64,000 nt of DNA from Diphasiastrum complanatum (Eukaryota; Streptophyta; Lycopodiopsida; Lycopodiales; Lycopodiaceae). The stretch is from the NCBI GenBank assembly GCA_029204225.1, contig CM055101.1:32061683-32125682 (forward strand). Reading direction: 5' to 3'. Positions 32,751 through 45,198 of this stretch are shown here, one piece after another; within the stretch, counting starts at the first letter, position 1, and each line of letters starts with the position of its first letter. The notes beneath the pieces are model-generated. The model was given only the letters and a program-made list of their open reading frames with translations. It did not search any database and was not told where the DNA came from. The position numbers and the translations under genes are program-made.

Positions 32751-32760
32751 TTAGAAATGG

Positions 32761-34173
32761 ACGACTTCCAAGTTTGAAGGAGCACTGTTGTCTCTCTGTG
32801 TTTGGTTTAGTGTTGGGTGGTAAACCAAACGGAACACCGTTTTCTGGGTCTCTCTCCAAACTGTGCAGATGTTCTGCCCCACTGTTCTCCAGCAATAAAT
32901 GGATAAGGAGACTGTTAGTTGCTACTTAGCTATTGGCCAATTGTGAATTGGCATTTCACGTGTTAGTCTCAGCTTCCTTTACTAATATCTCACTAATTCT
33001 AGAAATGAATTTCAAAATCTCTAGATCTTCTGGTTGTACTATTTCATCCCTCCATTGAAATCTTGGAAGTTTTATGTGGATGGGGAACAGGGAGAGATGC
33101 TGCCCACAGACTCCAATGCCATGGCAGGCTTAGGCCCTAGCCATAGCCATAGCTGCATTCCCTAGGCTCTGAGGCTTTACAGTAGCCTCTGTAATCTCAA
33201 CCCATGGCCCATGGGCCATCCCTTTGTTTTGAAAGGCAGGTTGCATACTTTTTTGTCTTATAAAAGAGAAGGGACTTTCATCACTACAATTATTACTTAG
33301 GCTAAAAAGAAATTGTTGGAATATTTTCGTAGTCAATCACTTCTCCCTTAAAAAGTCTAGATTCTAGGATGAATATGCCCATTGCATTTCCATGGGAAAA
33401 GTCTTGGTCCAAGACTACAATGCCTTTCCCAAGGTAGTCTGAGGTGGAAGGCCATTACGTCAGCAGAAGGGACATGCGGGCCGATAGCTTCATCAGCAGA
33501 AGAGACATGCGGGCCGAGAGCTTCTCTTCAGTGAAACCACATCCAAGAAATTATTCTATAGATTTTTTCACAATCTTGTGGCCTTTTGTGAACAAGATGG
33601 CCACAAACGAGGAGCCGCCCTCGAGTGAAACCATATCCAAGAGCTTGCCATGTCAAAATTTTCTCAACCCTTGGCACAGTTGTCAAAAACTCAAGTGGCA
33701 TCATCTTGGATGTGGTTTTACGCAAGAAAGTTATGCTACATCTTTTTTGTCGATGAAAGAGCCTTATGTTTGGGGCTATCCAAGAAAAGGGACTTGGACC
33801 AAGACTTTCTTCCCATCCACACCATTGTGCAAACATTCATGTGGCAAAATCCTAGATTTGGTTCCATAGAAGGGAAATTCCTTGGTGTAAGGGCCTTCTA
33901 TCTAGGGAAGCACCAAACTTAAAAGCATTGAGGATGAAATCAACCATCTTTTACTTTGGTTTTAGAAAGTCTATTGATTATGTGTCCAAGTTTTTGAAAA
34001 ATGTAAGTTGGCTAATACGAGCTCAACAAGGAGACGATGTGACAAGCATCACTTAATGTGTGCAAAGCATGTGGATTGCCAAGTTGGCACATCGAGAGGC
34101 ATGCATCATGCCATGTGTAACACCAAGTATTGTAGGCCCCCACACCATGTCTATCTATAGCCTTGTAACCTCA

Positions 34174-34175
<2 letters not shown>
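32761..34175. other. No recognisable gene; contains a 33-bp duplication
   Basis: At about 33462-33527 the string cagcagaagRgacatgcggg occurs twice in a 33-bp tandem. Several open frames cross 33440-33920, but none has a recognised domain. Otherwise nothing is identified. Confidence 0.4.

Positions 34176-34262
<87 letters not shown>
34176..34262 (+). repeat. Compound (CT)n(AT)n microsatellite
   Basis: About 38 bp of CT repeat passes directly into about 49 bp of TA repeat. Readings through it as peptides are artefacts. Confidence 0.97.
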
Positions 34263-34264
<2 letters not shown>

Positions 34265-34502
34265 CTTTTCTTGGCCGGGCAACACAATCTATGCATGCCA
34301 CATGCATTTTGTGCATCGTGGATGCATCCCCAAGATGGGGCTTGTCAAACACATGCATCTTTAAAAGCCTGCACTTCTCGGATATTCTAGTAAAGTAAAT
34401 TCTCGGATGTTATGCACATCCTGAAACCACTTTGACATCCAACCGGTGCTGAATTTCAAACAATAGGAAATGATGCTCTGACCAATTTTAAGGGAGGAAG
34501 AA

Positions 34503-35030
34503 TGTTATGGCCATATTCTGTTAAGGACATGGAATAGTCCTAATATGGTAGACCGGCCCTCCAGTGTTCAAGATTATTGGTCACGCCTAGATTTTATTCC
34601 ACATCGAGGCCTGTTGGTGACTAATGATTGAGAGGACCCAGACACTCTAATTGAGAAATATGGAGTAGTGCATGTACGTGTGACTGATATAGGTAGGAGG
34701 TCTGCATGAAGAGTTGTGATCTATTTATAGTTGACTTGCATGGGGATTGCATGGGTTCATGCACAGGATCCTACTCTCCATATATTGAGATAGAGGTTAT
34801 TCCATTGACGACTTTGGTCCAGGTTATCTGTTGAGCTCTTCTCCTCTTGCTATCACATGGCATGGCTTGGGGGCTAGATCCAAGAGGATTCTCCAGGAGG
34901 GATCTAGGTTTGGTTGGGTGGTTTTGCTCCACAGTCTCTCTTGTGTTTTCCTATCCTCATCTTAGGGGTTTTTCCCTAGTGGTCTTTACACAATTCCCCA
35001 CGAGACATTTTTGTTGTGGCCCGTATTTCA
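34503..35030 (+). repeat. Candidate Ty1/copia-type LTR after a polypurine tract
   Basis: tgttatggcc at 34503 directly follows aagggaggaagaa, a polypurine tract. Downstream text cttgggggctagatcc...tttggttggg at 34866-34920 matches the reversed sequence at about 36970-37020, which lies beside a primer site. So two LTRs of one family lie here in opposite orientation. The right edge is not fixed. Confidence 0.45.
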
Positions 35031-36560
35031 TGACCGCAGTGAGGGCAAAGGAGGCCACTTTTGAAGCAACTGTATACTTCATCGAATGCAGCCCTGTGTC
35101 CAAATTCTATTTGATTCCTTATGTAAATATGTAAGTCTTTTTACTTGAGAAATGTTCGTCTTTTAGTTTGATGTTTAAATCTTCTTATATAACGTCTCTA
35201 ATTTCTTTAAATATTGCAGCCGACATTGGAGCATAAACATTCTTTCTATCACAGTGAATAAAGAAAGAGTATCAAATTTTTTGTGTAAAAATAAATTCAG
35301 CCGACAATAAACATAGAGAATTTGATGCTTTGCTTCCTTAAGCCATCTGGCGTATACCGACAACCGCCACTTCAATTGGCAATATACAGATAAAATCTAT
35401 TGAGGTAAACATTATTTCTAATTCAGATAATTTTGGTTCCTGCCTAACGTAACTCAGGCTCCAATCTTCCTCCACCTCAATACAAGTTAGAAGTCCATCG
35501 TTCTAAATTATGTCAATATTCCTCCTCTCAGAGTGTCCACTTTGTTTCAAGTCTTGATCCAGTGGTACCCATTTACTTTTAATCCTTTTCCATCTTTGGT
35601 AATGGAACTAGAGGCTAAGCATTTGTTTTTCTATTTGATAATGAAAGCATATGGAGGATATTTTGATTCTGCATTCTATATCTCCATTTTGTTTCTTATC
35701 CCAGCCCATAAGCTCAAATAGTATACTTTCCGATAAATTTTTACATACAAACATAGTTGGAGTTTTGTGTACATTGACACTTGCAAAAAAATCCACAAAC
35801 GTATTCAAAGAAACAAACCAACTTAATCGGACTGTATTAAGCATGTACTTATTGTTAATGAATTTTTTATGTCATTATATAATTTACATGAAAATGATTT
35901 TGAAACTGAGGCATCAGGAGTAACCCATTTATCACTTCTAAAACTAGGTAGTGGAATGGTCTAGATTTTTTTGAAATCGAAAATATACATCAATCCATAG
36001 AAAAAGATTTCACAATCAACAAGGTCCTTTGTCATTCTACCTTTATAGTGCAATTGTCCAAATCAGCATGTAGTACATCCAACACACCTGCAACAGATGC
36101 AGATGGTTCCCATTCATTTATATTGGAACGATATAAATCTGCATTAGAAAAATGATCAGATTAGCAGTTTAGAAAGAAATGATCCAAAACAAAACAAATA
36201 TAAGTGAAAATAATATATCAATACTCACAGTTTTTTTTTTTGTGATCATGACAGTTCAGTCCTTACACATTAAACTCTGAATGCATATACACATGTTGAA
36301 ATAATATTTCAGATATAGATTTTCCTCCTAATAATGTTTTGAAATCCATAATTTAGGCCTTCCAGTAAGATCAAAATGATAGTTTTGACTTTTTGCTTTG
36401 TCAAAATTTTCCTCATTTTAACTCTGCATAGCCTTCTGGCATATCCATTTTGATTTTGGTTGGGTCTCTTCGGACAATGATGAGTTGGAAGGGCATGCCT
36501 CGACATCCAATAGCATTTCCATATGTTGTCCGACAAAAAATTTATATATTTTATTTTAAT
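35031..36560. other. AT-rich stretch, no gene seen
   Basis: No domain, RNA gene or transposon end is recognisable. Short open frames are scattered on both strands, as expected by chance. Confidence 0.4.
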
Positions 36561-36890
36561 TTGAGACAAGCTACATAACGTAAAAGCCTAATATCAATAG
36601 TTCTATTGGTCCACATGGCAACACAAATGAGAAAAAAAAAAGGCATCTTTTAGAAAGGCCCTCTTCAGGCCCATATTTCCTATAATGGGTGACAACTTTA
36701 ATAGCAGTTTCCAAAAAAAAAAAACTGACGATTGTTTCAGGTCTATTAACCAATCATGCAAGCAAACATGGAATTGACAACCTCAATCAGTTTTGAAACA
36801 AACCAATTCATCCAAGAACTAGAGTAAACCACCTTACTTGGATTCCTCAACCAATTTGCTTGTATATAATACCTCCATGGTTTGGTTCAA

Positions 36891-36903
36891 TGCTTTGATA
36901 CCA
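36891..36903 (-). other. Primer-binding site, minus strand (copia type)
   Basis: tgctttgatacca is the complement of TGGTATCAAAGCA, one change from the usual tRNA-Met site. The bases after it on the minus strand (TTGAACCAAACC then ATGG) could open a gag frame that stops after 14 codons. Confidence 0.55.
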
Positions 36904-36909
36904 ATAAAA

Positions 36910-37330
36910 TGCCCATGGAGATCAAAAGAAAACTGGAGTACCATTAAATAAGTGAGAGATTGCATTAGATCAAACCTTCCCAACCAAATCCTGGACCAAT
37001 AAGGATCTAGCCCCCAAGCAAAAGGGAGAAAGACAAAACTGATCAATAGATGTACTTCCCAATCCAACAATATACAGTTGTAGAACTCTCCACAATTCCA
37101 AAAGACACTAGTAAGTGTTTATATAGAGTAAAGAGAACACCCTACATGTCCATGCACGAAATCGACATGGAAGCGGTCTAATTTATCATGCCAACCTCCC
37201 ATGCATGTCTACTGCATGTGGGAATACCCCTTGCCCATAATAGCTAGGACTCATACAAAAGCATAGGGAATGCACACCCACACCCAAGCATGAATGCAAC
37301 ACACATGCTAGTATCGCATGCAAGTGATCA
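36910..37330 (-). repeat. Candidate copia LTR, minus strand
   Basis: The reverse complement contains a TATA box (ctctatataaac, about 37117-37128) and the segment cttgggggctagatcc shared with the plus-strand candidate at 34503. It ends near 36910, six bases before the primer site. The start is not fixed. Confidence 0.45.
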
Positions 37331-37339
37331 TCAGTCCAC

Positions 37340-38950
37340 ATAGTCCTATTCGGCTATCATCTAAGTTAGGTCCATCTCCAATGTCCAAGGTACCCCCTAA
37401 TGGACCAAATTCCATTAGTGCCATGACATTGGTGCACACCATTGCATACATTAATGAGCCGATAAGTGAGTGGTACCTTTGTTGGCAAAGAATTTGGATG
37501 CCAACTAAATAATGTACTGGTCTAAAATGTGTCATGTCAAATTTTCTTGATGGATTTAACTTAGTACTTCTAAGCAGTGAAGTGTTGTTGCTTGAAAGCA
37601 AACAATCGTCAACATAAAGAGTAATATTATGTAGCTTGGACCATCATACTTAATATAGATATTCGAGTTAGCAACATTAGATTAAAAGTCGAGTTATAAT
37701 AGATAATTATTGATTTGTTGAAATCAAGCCCTAGGTGGTTGTTTGAGCCCATAGAGACGGCTTTAGAATCTTACAAACTTGGTTTTGAAGACCTTCAACG
37801 ACATAGCCTTCAGGCTATTGCATATAGATATCTTCATGGATGTAAGCATTCAAGAATGCAATTTGTACATCCAGTTGATGTACTTCAAGATCTTTTGCTA
37901 CTACAATTGCAACAAGGTTCAAATAGAAGAAAGTTTTAAAAAAAGGACTAAAAATCGATGTGCAATTGATACTTGGTAATTGTTTGGTTACAAGTCTTGC
38001 TTTCCATATAGAAATAGAACCATTAGAGTTGTATTTTTGTTTGAAGACTCCACTTGCATTGAATGATCTTCGAGTCTTGATAAGAGGGCTAGTTATAGTT
38101 CTTGATCAACGATTGTATTTATTTCCCATTGCTGCTTTCCACTCATTAGAATCTACAATAGACAATGCCTTTGAATAGAGAGAGGTTCTTCGGTTGCTCT
38201 TCGGAAAGCCTAAGGAGTAAAACTTTCTGGTAGATGCATCATTCAAACAAATCTTTGAATAGTTGGATGTTCTTCATGATTTGAGTCGAAAGAAAAATGG
38301 CAAGGTTTGACATGTAAAGTATATGGATATGAGACAGGAGTGTCTTCGACATTGGCAGACAATGGTAAGGATTTTCAACAAAAAATAAATTCATGGTCCT
38401 TTATTATGAAGTCTTGAAATTTGTCTTCTAGGCCCGACTGTATACATCTCTACTCATAAATGCCCTACAATTCACAAATCATAGACTTTGTAAGCCTTAT
38501 AATCAAATGGATATCCAAGAAATATGCACTTGGCACTAGTAGGGTCAAACTTCTCGCTTTGTTCTAGTGGAATGTGTGCATAGTAGACACACTTGAAGAT
38601 CCTTAGATGATCTACATATGGTCTTGTACTTGACCAAAATTCCTCGTTTTTTTTTTTGACAGCCTTGGAATTATAACGGTTTTAGCAAATAACAAGCTGT
38701 TTTAATAGCCTTTGTCCAAAACTTGTTCGGAAGATTAGCAACAAAATTATAAAGAAGACATGTAACATAGTTGTAGGCCCCTCCCTCACATTAGCATGAC
38801 CTATTCTTATCATAAAAGAACTTGTCAATCAATCATTTAAAAATCACATGGGCATGAAAAGACACCTAGAATTGTATTGATCCATTCAAATTTTCAATGT
38901 AAGAACAATAGATCATTTACTATCCTCCACATATAATATAAGTGACATAA
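37340..38950 (-). pseudogene. Decayed Ty1/copia integrase and reverse transcriptase
   Basis: Reading down the minus strand: an integrase tail with NKFWTKAIKTACYLL near 38735-38690, then AHIPLEQSEKFDPTSAKCIF with LGYPFDYKAYKVYDL near 38580-38490; the RT entry DSNEWKAAMGNKYNR near 38155-38110; KDLEVHQLDVQIAFLNA near 37900-37850; and HSLIGSLMYAMVCTN near 37475-37430. These are the copia blocks in correct order. Frames change repeatedly and stops are common. The YVDD motif was not found, so that part is lost or too diverged. Confidence 0.75.
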
Positions 38951-39238
38951 TACTCAATAGCACAAGAAAAAGGGTGAGTGAAAATTTGCACCTTGGCTAT
39001 ATTCAACAAGGGATCTCACAAAGCAATCGATAGAAGATCCCCCTTCTTCTAGATGATCTTGGATTGACTTCTATTTAAAACCAAGCTTCGGATTGTAGGC
39101 TAGGCCATCAACAATGTGAGGTGGAACTCAAAATCTCTAGTGGCATCCTGATGTGACCCCCTTAACCTTTGGGCCACCCTTAGGTCATTAAAGGTATCAT
39201 GGGAATGTGTCTCTCCCTCAAGCATCACCCTTCCTCAC
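38951..39238. other. Spacer before copy A2, no gene seen
   Basis: No domain or repeat is recognised. The five bases before the LTR are ctcac; the partner site cannot be checked because the 3' LTR of A2 is cut. Confidence 0.4.
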
Positions 39239-40455
39239 TGTTGTAAAGCTACCTTTACAAGCTTTACTTCCGGTGCCATCGGCGCCAGCTATGTCCCCGG
39301 CACCAGCAGCGCCCCTGCTGCACCCGGCGCCACTGTGACCAGAATCCAGCCGGCGCCAAGTTCCTATGGCTGAAAATCTTTGATCGTTTCTAGCGGAGTC
39401 CAGAGAGCTCAGATCGATGTGCAATCACCTCACACGATCTAGGCATGATTAAAGGAAGCCTGGGGATCAATAAAATCTAGAGAGAGAAAATGACTTTCTA
39501 GAAAGAGAAAATCCTAGAGAGGAAGAACGTGCTTTACCAGCTTGGGTAGAGTGCTTGGTATGAGGGGGGGTGCCGAATCACACCAATACTATAGGGGAGT
39601 GCGGGTTGCGACTCAGGGCGAGCTCCAACCAAGTCTCAGCCTCCCTTGCTAGAATGTTGTCATGGCTCTCGCCTTGGCATGCTAGCGCCCCAGAGACTAG
39701 GGTCGGTCACACACTTGAAATGTAACCTTCTCAGATTTATCAATAAAGTGGGATTTTTCTCAAACTGACTCTGATTACCTTCTGGGTTTCAGTGTTCGGT
39801 AAAAGCGCCAGTTGTAAGGCCGCTTTCAAAATTTTTAACTTGGCACATAGCTGAGGGTCGTATCCCAGGACGCCAGCGGTATGCCGTCAGGACCATTCGG
39901 TCCGTGGCGCCAGCAGTATGCTGTCGGGACCATTTGGTCCAGGAACTGGTTGTCTCCATATCTGTCGCGGCTTGTGGTTCTGAGTGTTCCTTGCATGAAC
40001 GTGAATGGGTTAAGCTCTTGGGGAACGGGCTCTAACCTATCGGCTGAGTTGGATGGCTTGCTTGGGTGGAAGTTACCTGTTTATGGCTGTCCAGTCTGGC
40101 GTGACACCAGGTTGGCTTCCTGCGCTCGTGACGAAGCTTTCAGTTGGTTAAGTTTGATGTAAGTCAGACCGCTTGCTTGGAATGGATGTTACTCATTTGT
40201 AATGAAGCTTCGAGTTGGTTAAGTTTGATGTATGTCGGGCGGCTTGCTTGGAGGGAAGTCACCCACATCGGGACCGCCGATCTGGCATGGCACCAGGTTG
40301 GATCTCAATGTTGGTTTTCGGAACTTCAAGTGGGTTAAGTCTGATCGTTGTTGGCGAGTTGGCTGCTTGTATGTCAAGTGGGTTCGGATGGCAAGAGTTG
40401 AAGGCTGGGAAGCTAAGTCGTGGTTCCCGGCTCCCTTTGGGATGCCTGCGCTACA
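39239..40455 (+). repeat. Family A 5' LTR of A2 (1217 bp)
   Basis: TGTTGTAAAGCTACC...CCTGCGCTACA. The start holds a cluster of GGCGCC palindromes; the palindrome CTTTCTAGAAAG and an AATAAA (gatttatcaataaag) follow; two 37-bp units with GGACC/GGTCC stems and three copies of gttggttaagtYtgat lie in the last 600 bp. It is about 28 bp shorter than the A4 LTRs because of one fewer unit in the GGCGCC cluster. Confidence 0.92.
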
Positions 40456-40457
40456 TG

Positions 40458-40470
40458 TGGTATCAGAGCC
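40458..40470 (+). other. Primer-binding site for initiator tRNA-Met (A2)
   Basis: TGGTATCAGAGCC, two bases after the LTR end, identical to the family B site at 13387. Confidence 0.9.
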
Positions 40471-42147
40471 GACTGGCCGGTCAGCTATGCGGATCTCACG
40501 GAAATGGCCACGGTTTGGGGTTCATCAAGACAACTGTTGTGCAAGGTGCTGCCCACAGTGTAAGCACGGGTGCGTCCACAGTCGGGGTGGTCGGCAGAAC
40601 GGGGGACTTGATGAGTCAAGGTGCTGCCCTTGAGGTGTAAGCACGGTCAGTTCTCGCGGTTCGGGCCTGGCGCTGTCTACATGTAGGACGGATGAGGCAA
40701 AGTGCTGCCTAGGGAGGTGAAAGCACGGTCTGTACCTTGTGGGGTGCGGGGCGACATATTCGAATTGTACGGGTTAACCATTGATACAGAGATGCTGCTC
40801 GAATTCGGGTGTAAAGCACGGGTGGTTAGCTGCCGGTGCGGGATAGCTGCCGATCGTTAGCTATAAGGGCTATCGACCAAAAAGTGGTGGGGTGTGACTG
40901 AGGCAATGTGCTGCTTAATGGTGAAAGCACGGATAGTTGGAGGGGTGTCCTATGTGGGCTGATTCCGTGATCGATTTGTATGGGCGCGGCCAAGCAAAGG
41001 GCCGTTGGCAAGACCATCTCAAAGGGGGACCTTGTCTTTGTTACTTGTTAGTAAACCTGCCTGAGTGTCTTACTTGTATGTATTCGTGGTGAGTCTTAGT
41101 ACTCGTGCTTTGTCTGGTTTGCATGATTGCTTGTGATACAAGGAGCTGATGGCTCGAGAAGGAACCTTTTCTTTTGAAGGCTGATACCATCAAACAAAGA
41201 GGACTACAGAATCTGTGGGGCGGATTTGCAGTTCAAGTACTCGCACGTGAACGGCAACGAAACGACTCAATGTTTGCAAAGGATGGATGGCTAGCCTGTT
41301 TCTTGGGTTAGTTTCATTTGCGACAACGCCCACCAGACGCAAGCAGGAAGTCAAAAGTTGAAAAGGGCAATTTCAGGGGAGATCTTCTATGGAGCAGTTG
41401 GTCTTCATTTTGGGACGGCCACCTTCGGAACTGAAACTCACTGAGCATGGGTGATATCCAGTATCAGTTGGGTTTTTCCTCAAAGGGGAAAGACTAGGAT
41501 CCTCTTCAGAGATTGGCAACAAGTTGGATCGAGCCATAATCCTAGCAAATGGGAAGCAAAGTGTTGGAAAGGCTTTTTGTCCGAAGAACTCTACTCTAAG
41601 TCCGATCAACTGATTTTATAAGTGGAGGGGAACTATCACACACACTTCTCTCTTGGGGCAAATTTTGAATGAAAGTTGATCAAAATGGGGGCAAATTCAA
41701 GATGACCTAGCCATACTCACACGAGGAGACTGGCGAACTTTGGACCTAATAAGTTGACAAGTTTTTGTTGTGGAAAGGAAAGTTTGTTATAGGCTTTCTC
41801 TGGACCAGCAATGATGAGGAAACATATGAGTATGATGGCTTGTGTTACGTGTAAGGCAGCTGATCAATAAAAGAACTGTAAAAGTTGAATCTTGCATGAG
41901 AGACTTGGTATTTCGAACGGACGCTAAGGGACAGTTCGCGTTTAGATCGGACTAGTGCAAACTCTGGGTGCATGTGTCTGATTCAAAGAGAGCTACTTGA
42001 AGCCAAGCTCGATGTACACTTCTTGTTTTGCCTATGAGGCAACTGACCAGTGATGGAATTGTGAAAGTCAAGTTTTGCGCGACGGACATGGTGCTTCAAA
42101 CAAACGCGAAGAGATAGTTCGGATGCGGATCAAACTGGTGCGACCCT

Positions 42148-42339
42148 TTGGCTTTCCACGAGGTCAATGGTTACATTTGGGCTGATTCAAAGAGCTACTT
42201 CAAGCTAAGTGAGAGGTGCATTGCGGAGTACTCAATCTTTGCCTACCTTAAAGAGCCAAGATGGAAAAGTATCAAGATCAGGCTGGGACAAGGAGAGAAA
42301 TCAAGGTGCAGAAGCAACAAGGCACGGAGTGGACCATAA
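42148..42339 (+). other. 63-codon open frame conserved among family A copies
   Basis: Same frame as at 2968-3159 (minus) and 57881-58072. It starts at TTG and an in-frame TAG lies 33 bp upstream. No domain is recognised. Confidence 0.35.
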
Positions 42340-42792
42340 AGTGGGCAATCAAACGATAAATCCTTTGGCTCAGGGAGCCCTGATACCTGTGCGAAACTTA
42401 ACAAATCTGGAGCTCAGGGAGCTCAACACAAAGTGGATCAGGGACAAATCAGGAGCTCAAAGGAGTTCCAAAGTCGAAAGTCAGAAGTGACAGGGGCGGA
42501 TATTTCAAAGAAAGGCCTTTGTGACTAGTTAATAAGGTTTTTGGGTTTTACGAAAGCGATATCAAATCTACGCTTTTCCCATACAAAGATACATTTTCAA
42601 GTTATGAAATCTTTCAGTACAAAGAGCTGAGCCTCCGACTTGTTGTGTGCCAGCTTCAATGTTAATAAAAAGTGGCCAGTAAATTGAGTACTGTGCCAAG
42701 TAGCTTAAATGTATAGTTATTTTAATTGGGAGACACCTTTACTTTAATCTGACATCTGATGAGGACATCAGATTTTATAAAGGTGGGGTGGA

Positions 42793-43263
42793 TGTTGTAA
42801 AGCTACCTTTACAAGCTTTACTTCCGGCGCCATCGGCGCCAGCTATGTCCCCGGCGCCAGCAGCGCCCCTGCTGCTCCCGGCGCCACTGTGACCAGAATC
42901 TAGCCGGCGCCACGTTCCTATGCCTGAAAATCTTTGATCGGTTCTAGCAAAGTCCAGAGAGCTCAGATCGATGTGCAATCACCTCACACGATCTAGGCAT
43001 GACTAAAGGAAGCCTGGGGATCAATAAAATCTAGAGAGAGAAAATGACTTTCTAGAAAGAGAAAATCCTAGAGAGATAAAAACGTGCTTTACCAGCTTGG
43101 GTAGAGTGCTTGGTATGAGGGGGGTGCCGAATCACACCAATACTATAGGGAGTGCGAGTTGTGACTCAGGGCGAGCTCCAACCAAGTCTCAGCCTCCCTT
43201 GCTGGAATGTTGTCATGGCTCTCGCCTTGGCATGCTAGCGCCCCAGAAACTAGGGTCGGTCAC
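42793..43263 (+). repeat. Family A 3' LTR of A2, truncated
   Basis: Opens TGTTGTAAAGCTACC directly after the polypurine tract and matches the 5' LTR to ...gggtcggtcac, where family B sequence takes over. Confidence 0.9.
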
Positions 43264-44102
43264 TGTTGTAAAGCTGACTCGGGTGCACCCAGCGTGCCCT
43301 GTAAGACTCAAAGGGGTGACACTCCCTAAGGTCCCAGAGCAAGTTAGAACGTCAAGGACTGAGCCTCCGACCTGTGGTGAGCCAGTCAAGTAGTCACAAA
43401 GTCATGAGCTAGCTCTGGAGCTCGAGTCATGGCCTAGTCAGGAAAGCAGGTTGATTCGGCCGCCGGGACGGCTCCCGGGACCCATGTCCGGGAGCCAGAT
43501 TGATTCTGCCAGGCTTGCCAGGCTTAATCAGCAAAATAAAAACTAAGTCCTAAAAAGCGTGCTTTACCAGAAAGCACTATGTTGCAAACCAGAGGGGGTG
43601 CGCCGAATCACAGCAGAACTATAGGGGGAGTCCGGCAGACAGAAACTTGGGCAGCTCAACCAGCGCCAGGAATCCAGTCGCCAGGTCTCAGCTCCCTCTA
43701 CCAGCACGAGCCAGGCACAATGCCCAGCACGTGTTGGTGGCCCCGAGACCGGTCAGTCTATGTATGAATGTAACCTCTTCCAAATCTAATAAAGTTGATC
43801 CTTGGGGATGATTACCATTTCGGTTTCGCCTCCGGGACTGGTCCAAGTGGAAGGACCCTTACTACAACCTTTTTGCGTCGCTGGTGCCTAAGGGTCCCTG
43901 TCATCGACATGGGGCTTGCCGCTATGCCAATTGGTCAGTTTGGCGACCACTATGCCTTGGGTTTCGTGTGTGGCTTGTCTTTGCCTTTGGTTACCTTTTG
44001 GGGACGGATTCTGAGTTGGCTTTCGGGTTGGTTGGGATTTCAGTTTTCTTAAGTCTGAATGGTTAAGCTTGTTACGTTTCTGAGTTGGCTTTTACGTAAG
44101 TG
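43264..44102 (+). repeat. Family B LTR, 3'-truncated, inserted in A2
   Basis: Begins TGTTGTAAAGCTGACTCGGG at 43264 and matches 12477-13300 until ...cttttacgtaagtg, after which homology ends. The last 80 bp or so and any internal region are missing, so this is either a truncated solo LTR or the 5' end of a deleted element. Confidence 0.9.
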
Positions 44103-45198
44103 GACGACGTCGACTATGTGAGCTGGATGCTTGTTGAGAGGACTCGGCCAATGTTTCTTTATAAATAGAAAGCACGAAATCCATACGAAATCCATGGATT
44201 TTATTTTCAAGGTGGGACGCTGCTAGGAGAGATAACAAAGGGCCAGTAGCAAATTGCTACTTGGTAATGCTTTTGATGGCTCGTTTGGGCTCTCCAAAAA
44301 CGGTCTTGAACCAATTGTATGGTTCAAGAGGAGCATTGGCTATCTTGGCATGAGAATCAACTATCCTATGCAAAATCTAGGAAGTAATTCGATCTTTCCT
44401 GAGGTTGCCAACTATCAGGAAATTGTTAAGGAGCTGCACTGAGTGACCATGCTTGTGCTAGGAAGGATTATGATATCTGTTGCAGATGGGACATCACGAT
44501 GGATAGTATAACGCGACGACTGAAAGGTATCTGTGGAAGACATGATGGAAAAGGAGAGAAACTGAAAGTAATAGGCGCGAGTGTATATTAGAAAACAGTA
44601 CAGAAAGTTTTGAAGGCTTTCGTCGTTGGAAAAATTGGCAAGAGCTTCGCTAGCACAAATGAAGAATGAATCAAATTCAGCCAACTTATAGGGGAAGGTC
44701 CGTTACACTGAATACTAGTTTGGCTGATCAGTTCTGAACAAAAATTTGCAGGCTTGTTTAGTATTGCGAAAATAGGCTATAAAAATCTCGGCGAAGGTTC
44801 CTGAGGTGCTAAAACCATTCAGCAAACTTTTTCCAGAGCTGGCAAAGGATGAACCTTCGCCCAAGAGGGTCCTTCGCCCAAGTACTATCATAAATGCAAA
44901 TTTTCAAGATCTGAACCTTTAGCCAACCTAATTTTGACATTTTAAGACCATCTAGCATGTCAGCGAAGGTTTCTGAGGAGAGTAAGGTGCTCAACGAAGG
45001 TTCCCAAAATGGCATATTGTTGATCATTTGCCTAACTCAAAACAGGTACTGTTTTTGGAAAAGAAACTTTGCCCAAGTCAGTATAGATATATTTGAAGTG
45101 GATGTACAATCTGAAAGCTCAGCGAAGGTTTCCAATACTGTATAGGCAACATATGATCGAAACAGTGATTTTAGAAGTCATTTTCCATCAAAAATTAT
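44103..45198. other. No recognisable gene; scattered cgaaggtt motif
   Basis: From 44790 to 45135 the phrase gcgaaggttYctgaggt or its complement recurs about six times at irregular spacing. Nothing else is identified. Confidence 0.4.

Larger units (their letters stand above)
39239..43263 (+). mobile_element. Family A non-autonomous LTR retrotransposon, 3' LTR truncated (copy A2)
   Basis: A full 5' LTR (39239-40455) is followed by the primer site, a 2.34-kb internal region, a polypurine tract (aaaggtggggtgga, 42779-42792) and the first 471 bp of the 3' LTR. A family B LTR interrupts it at 43264. The internal region has no gag or pol. It consists of the hairpin-bearing leader shared with family B, a middle part, a diverged 183-bp tandem pair (41853-42035 and 42036-42220) and the short open frame at 42148-42339. 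It would depend on proteins supplied in trans. Confidence 0.9.

Noticed and set aside
33444-33869. Host gene on the plus strand
   Set aside because: Open frame with a 33-bp duplication and overlapping open frames on both strands; no domain.
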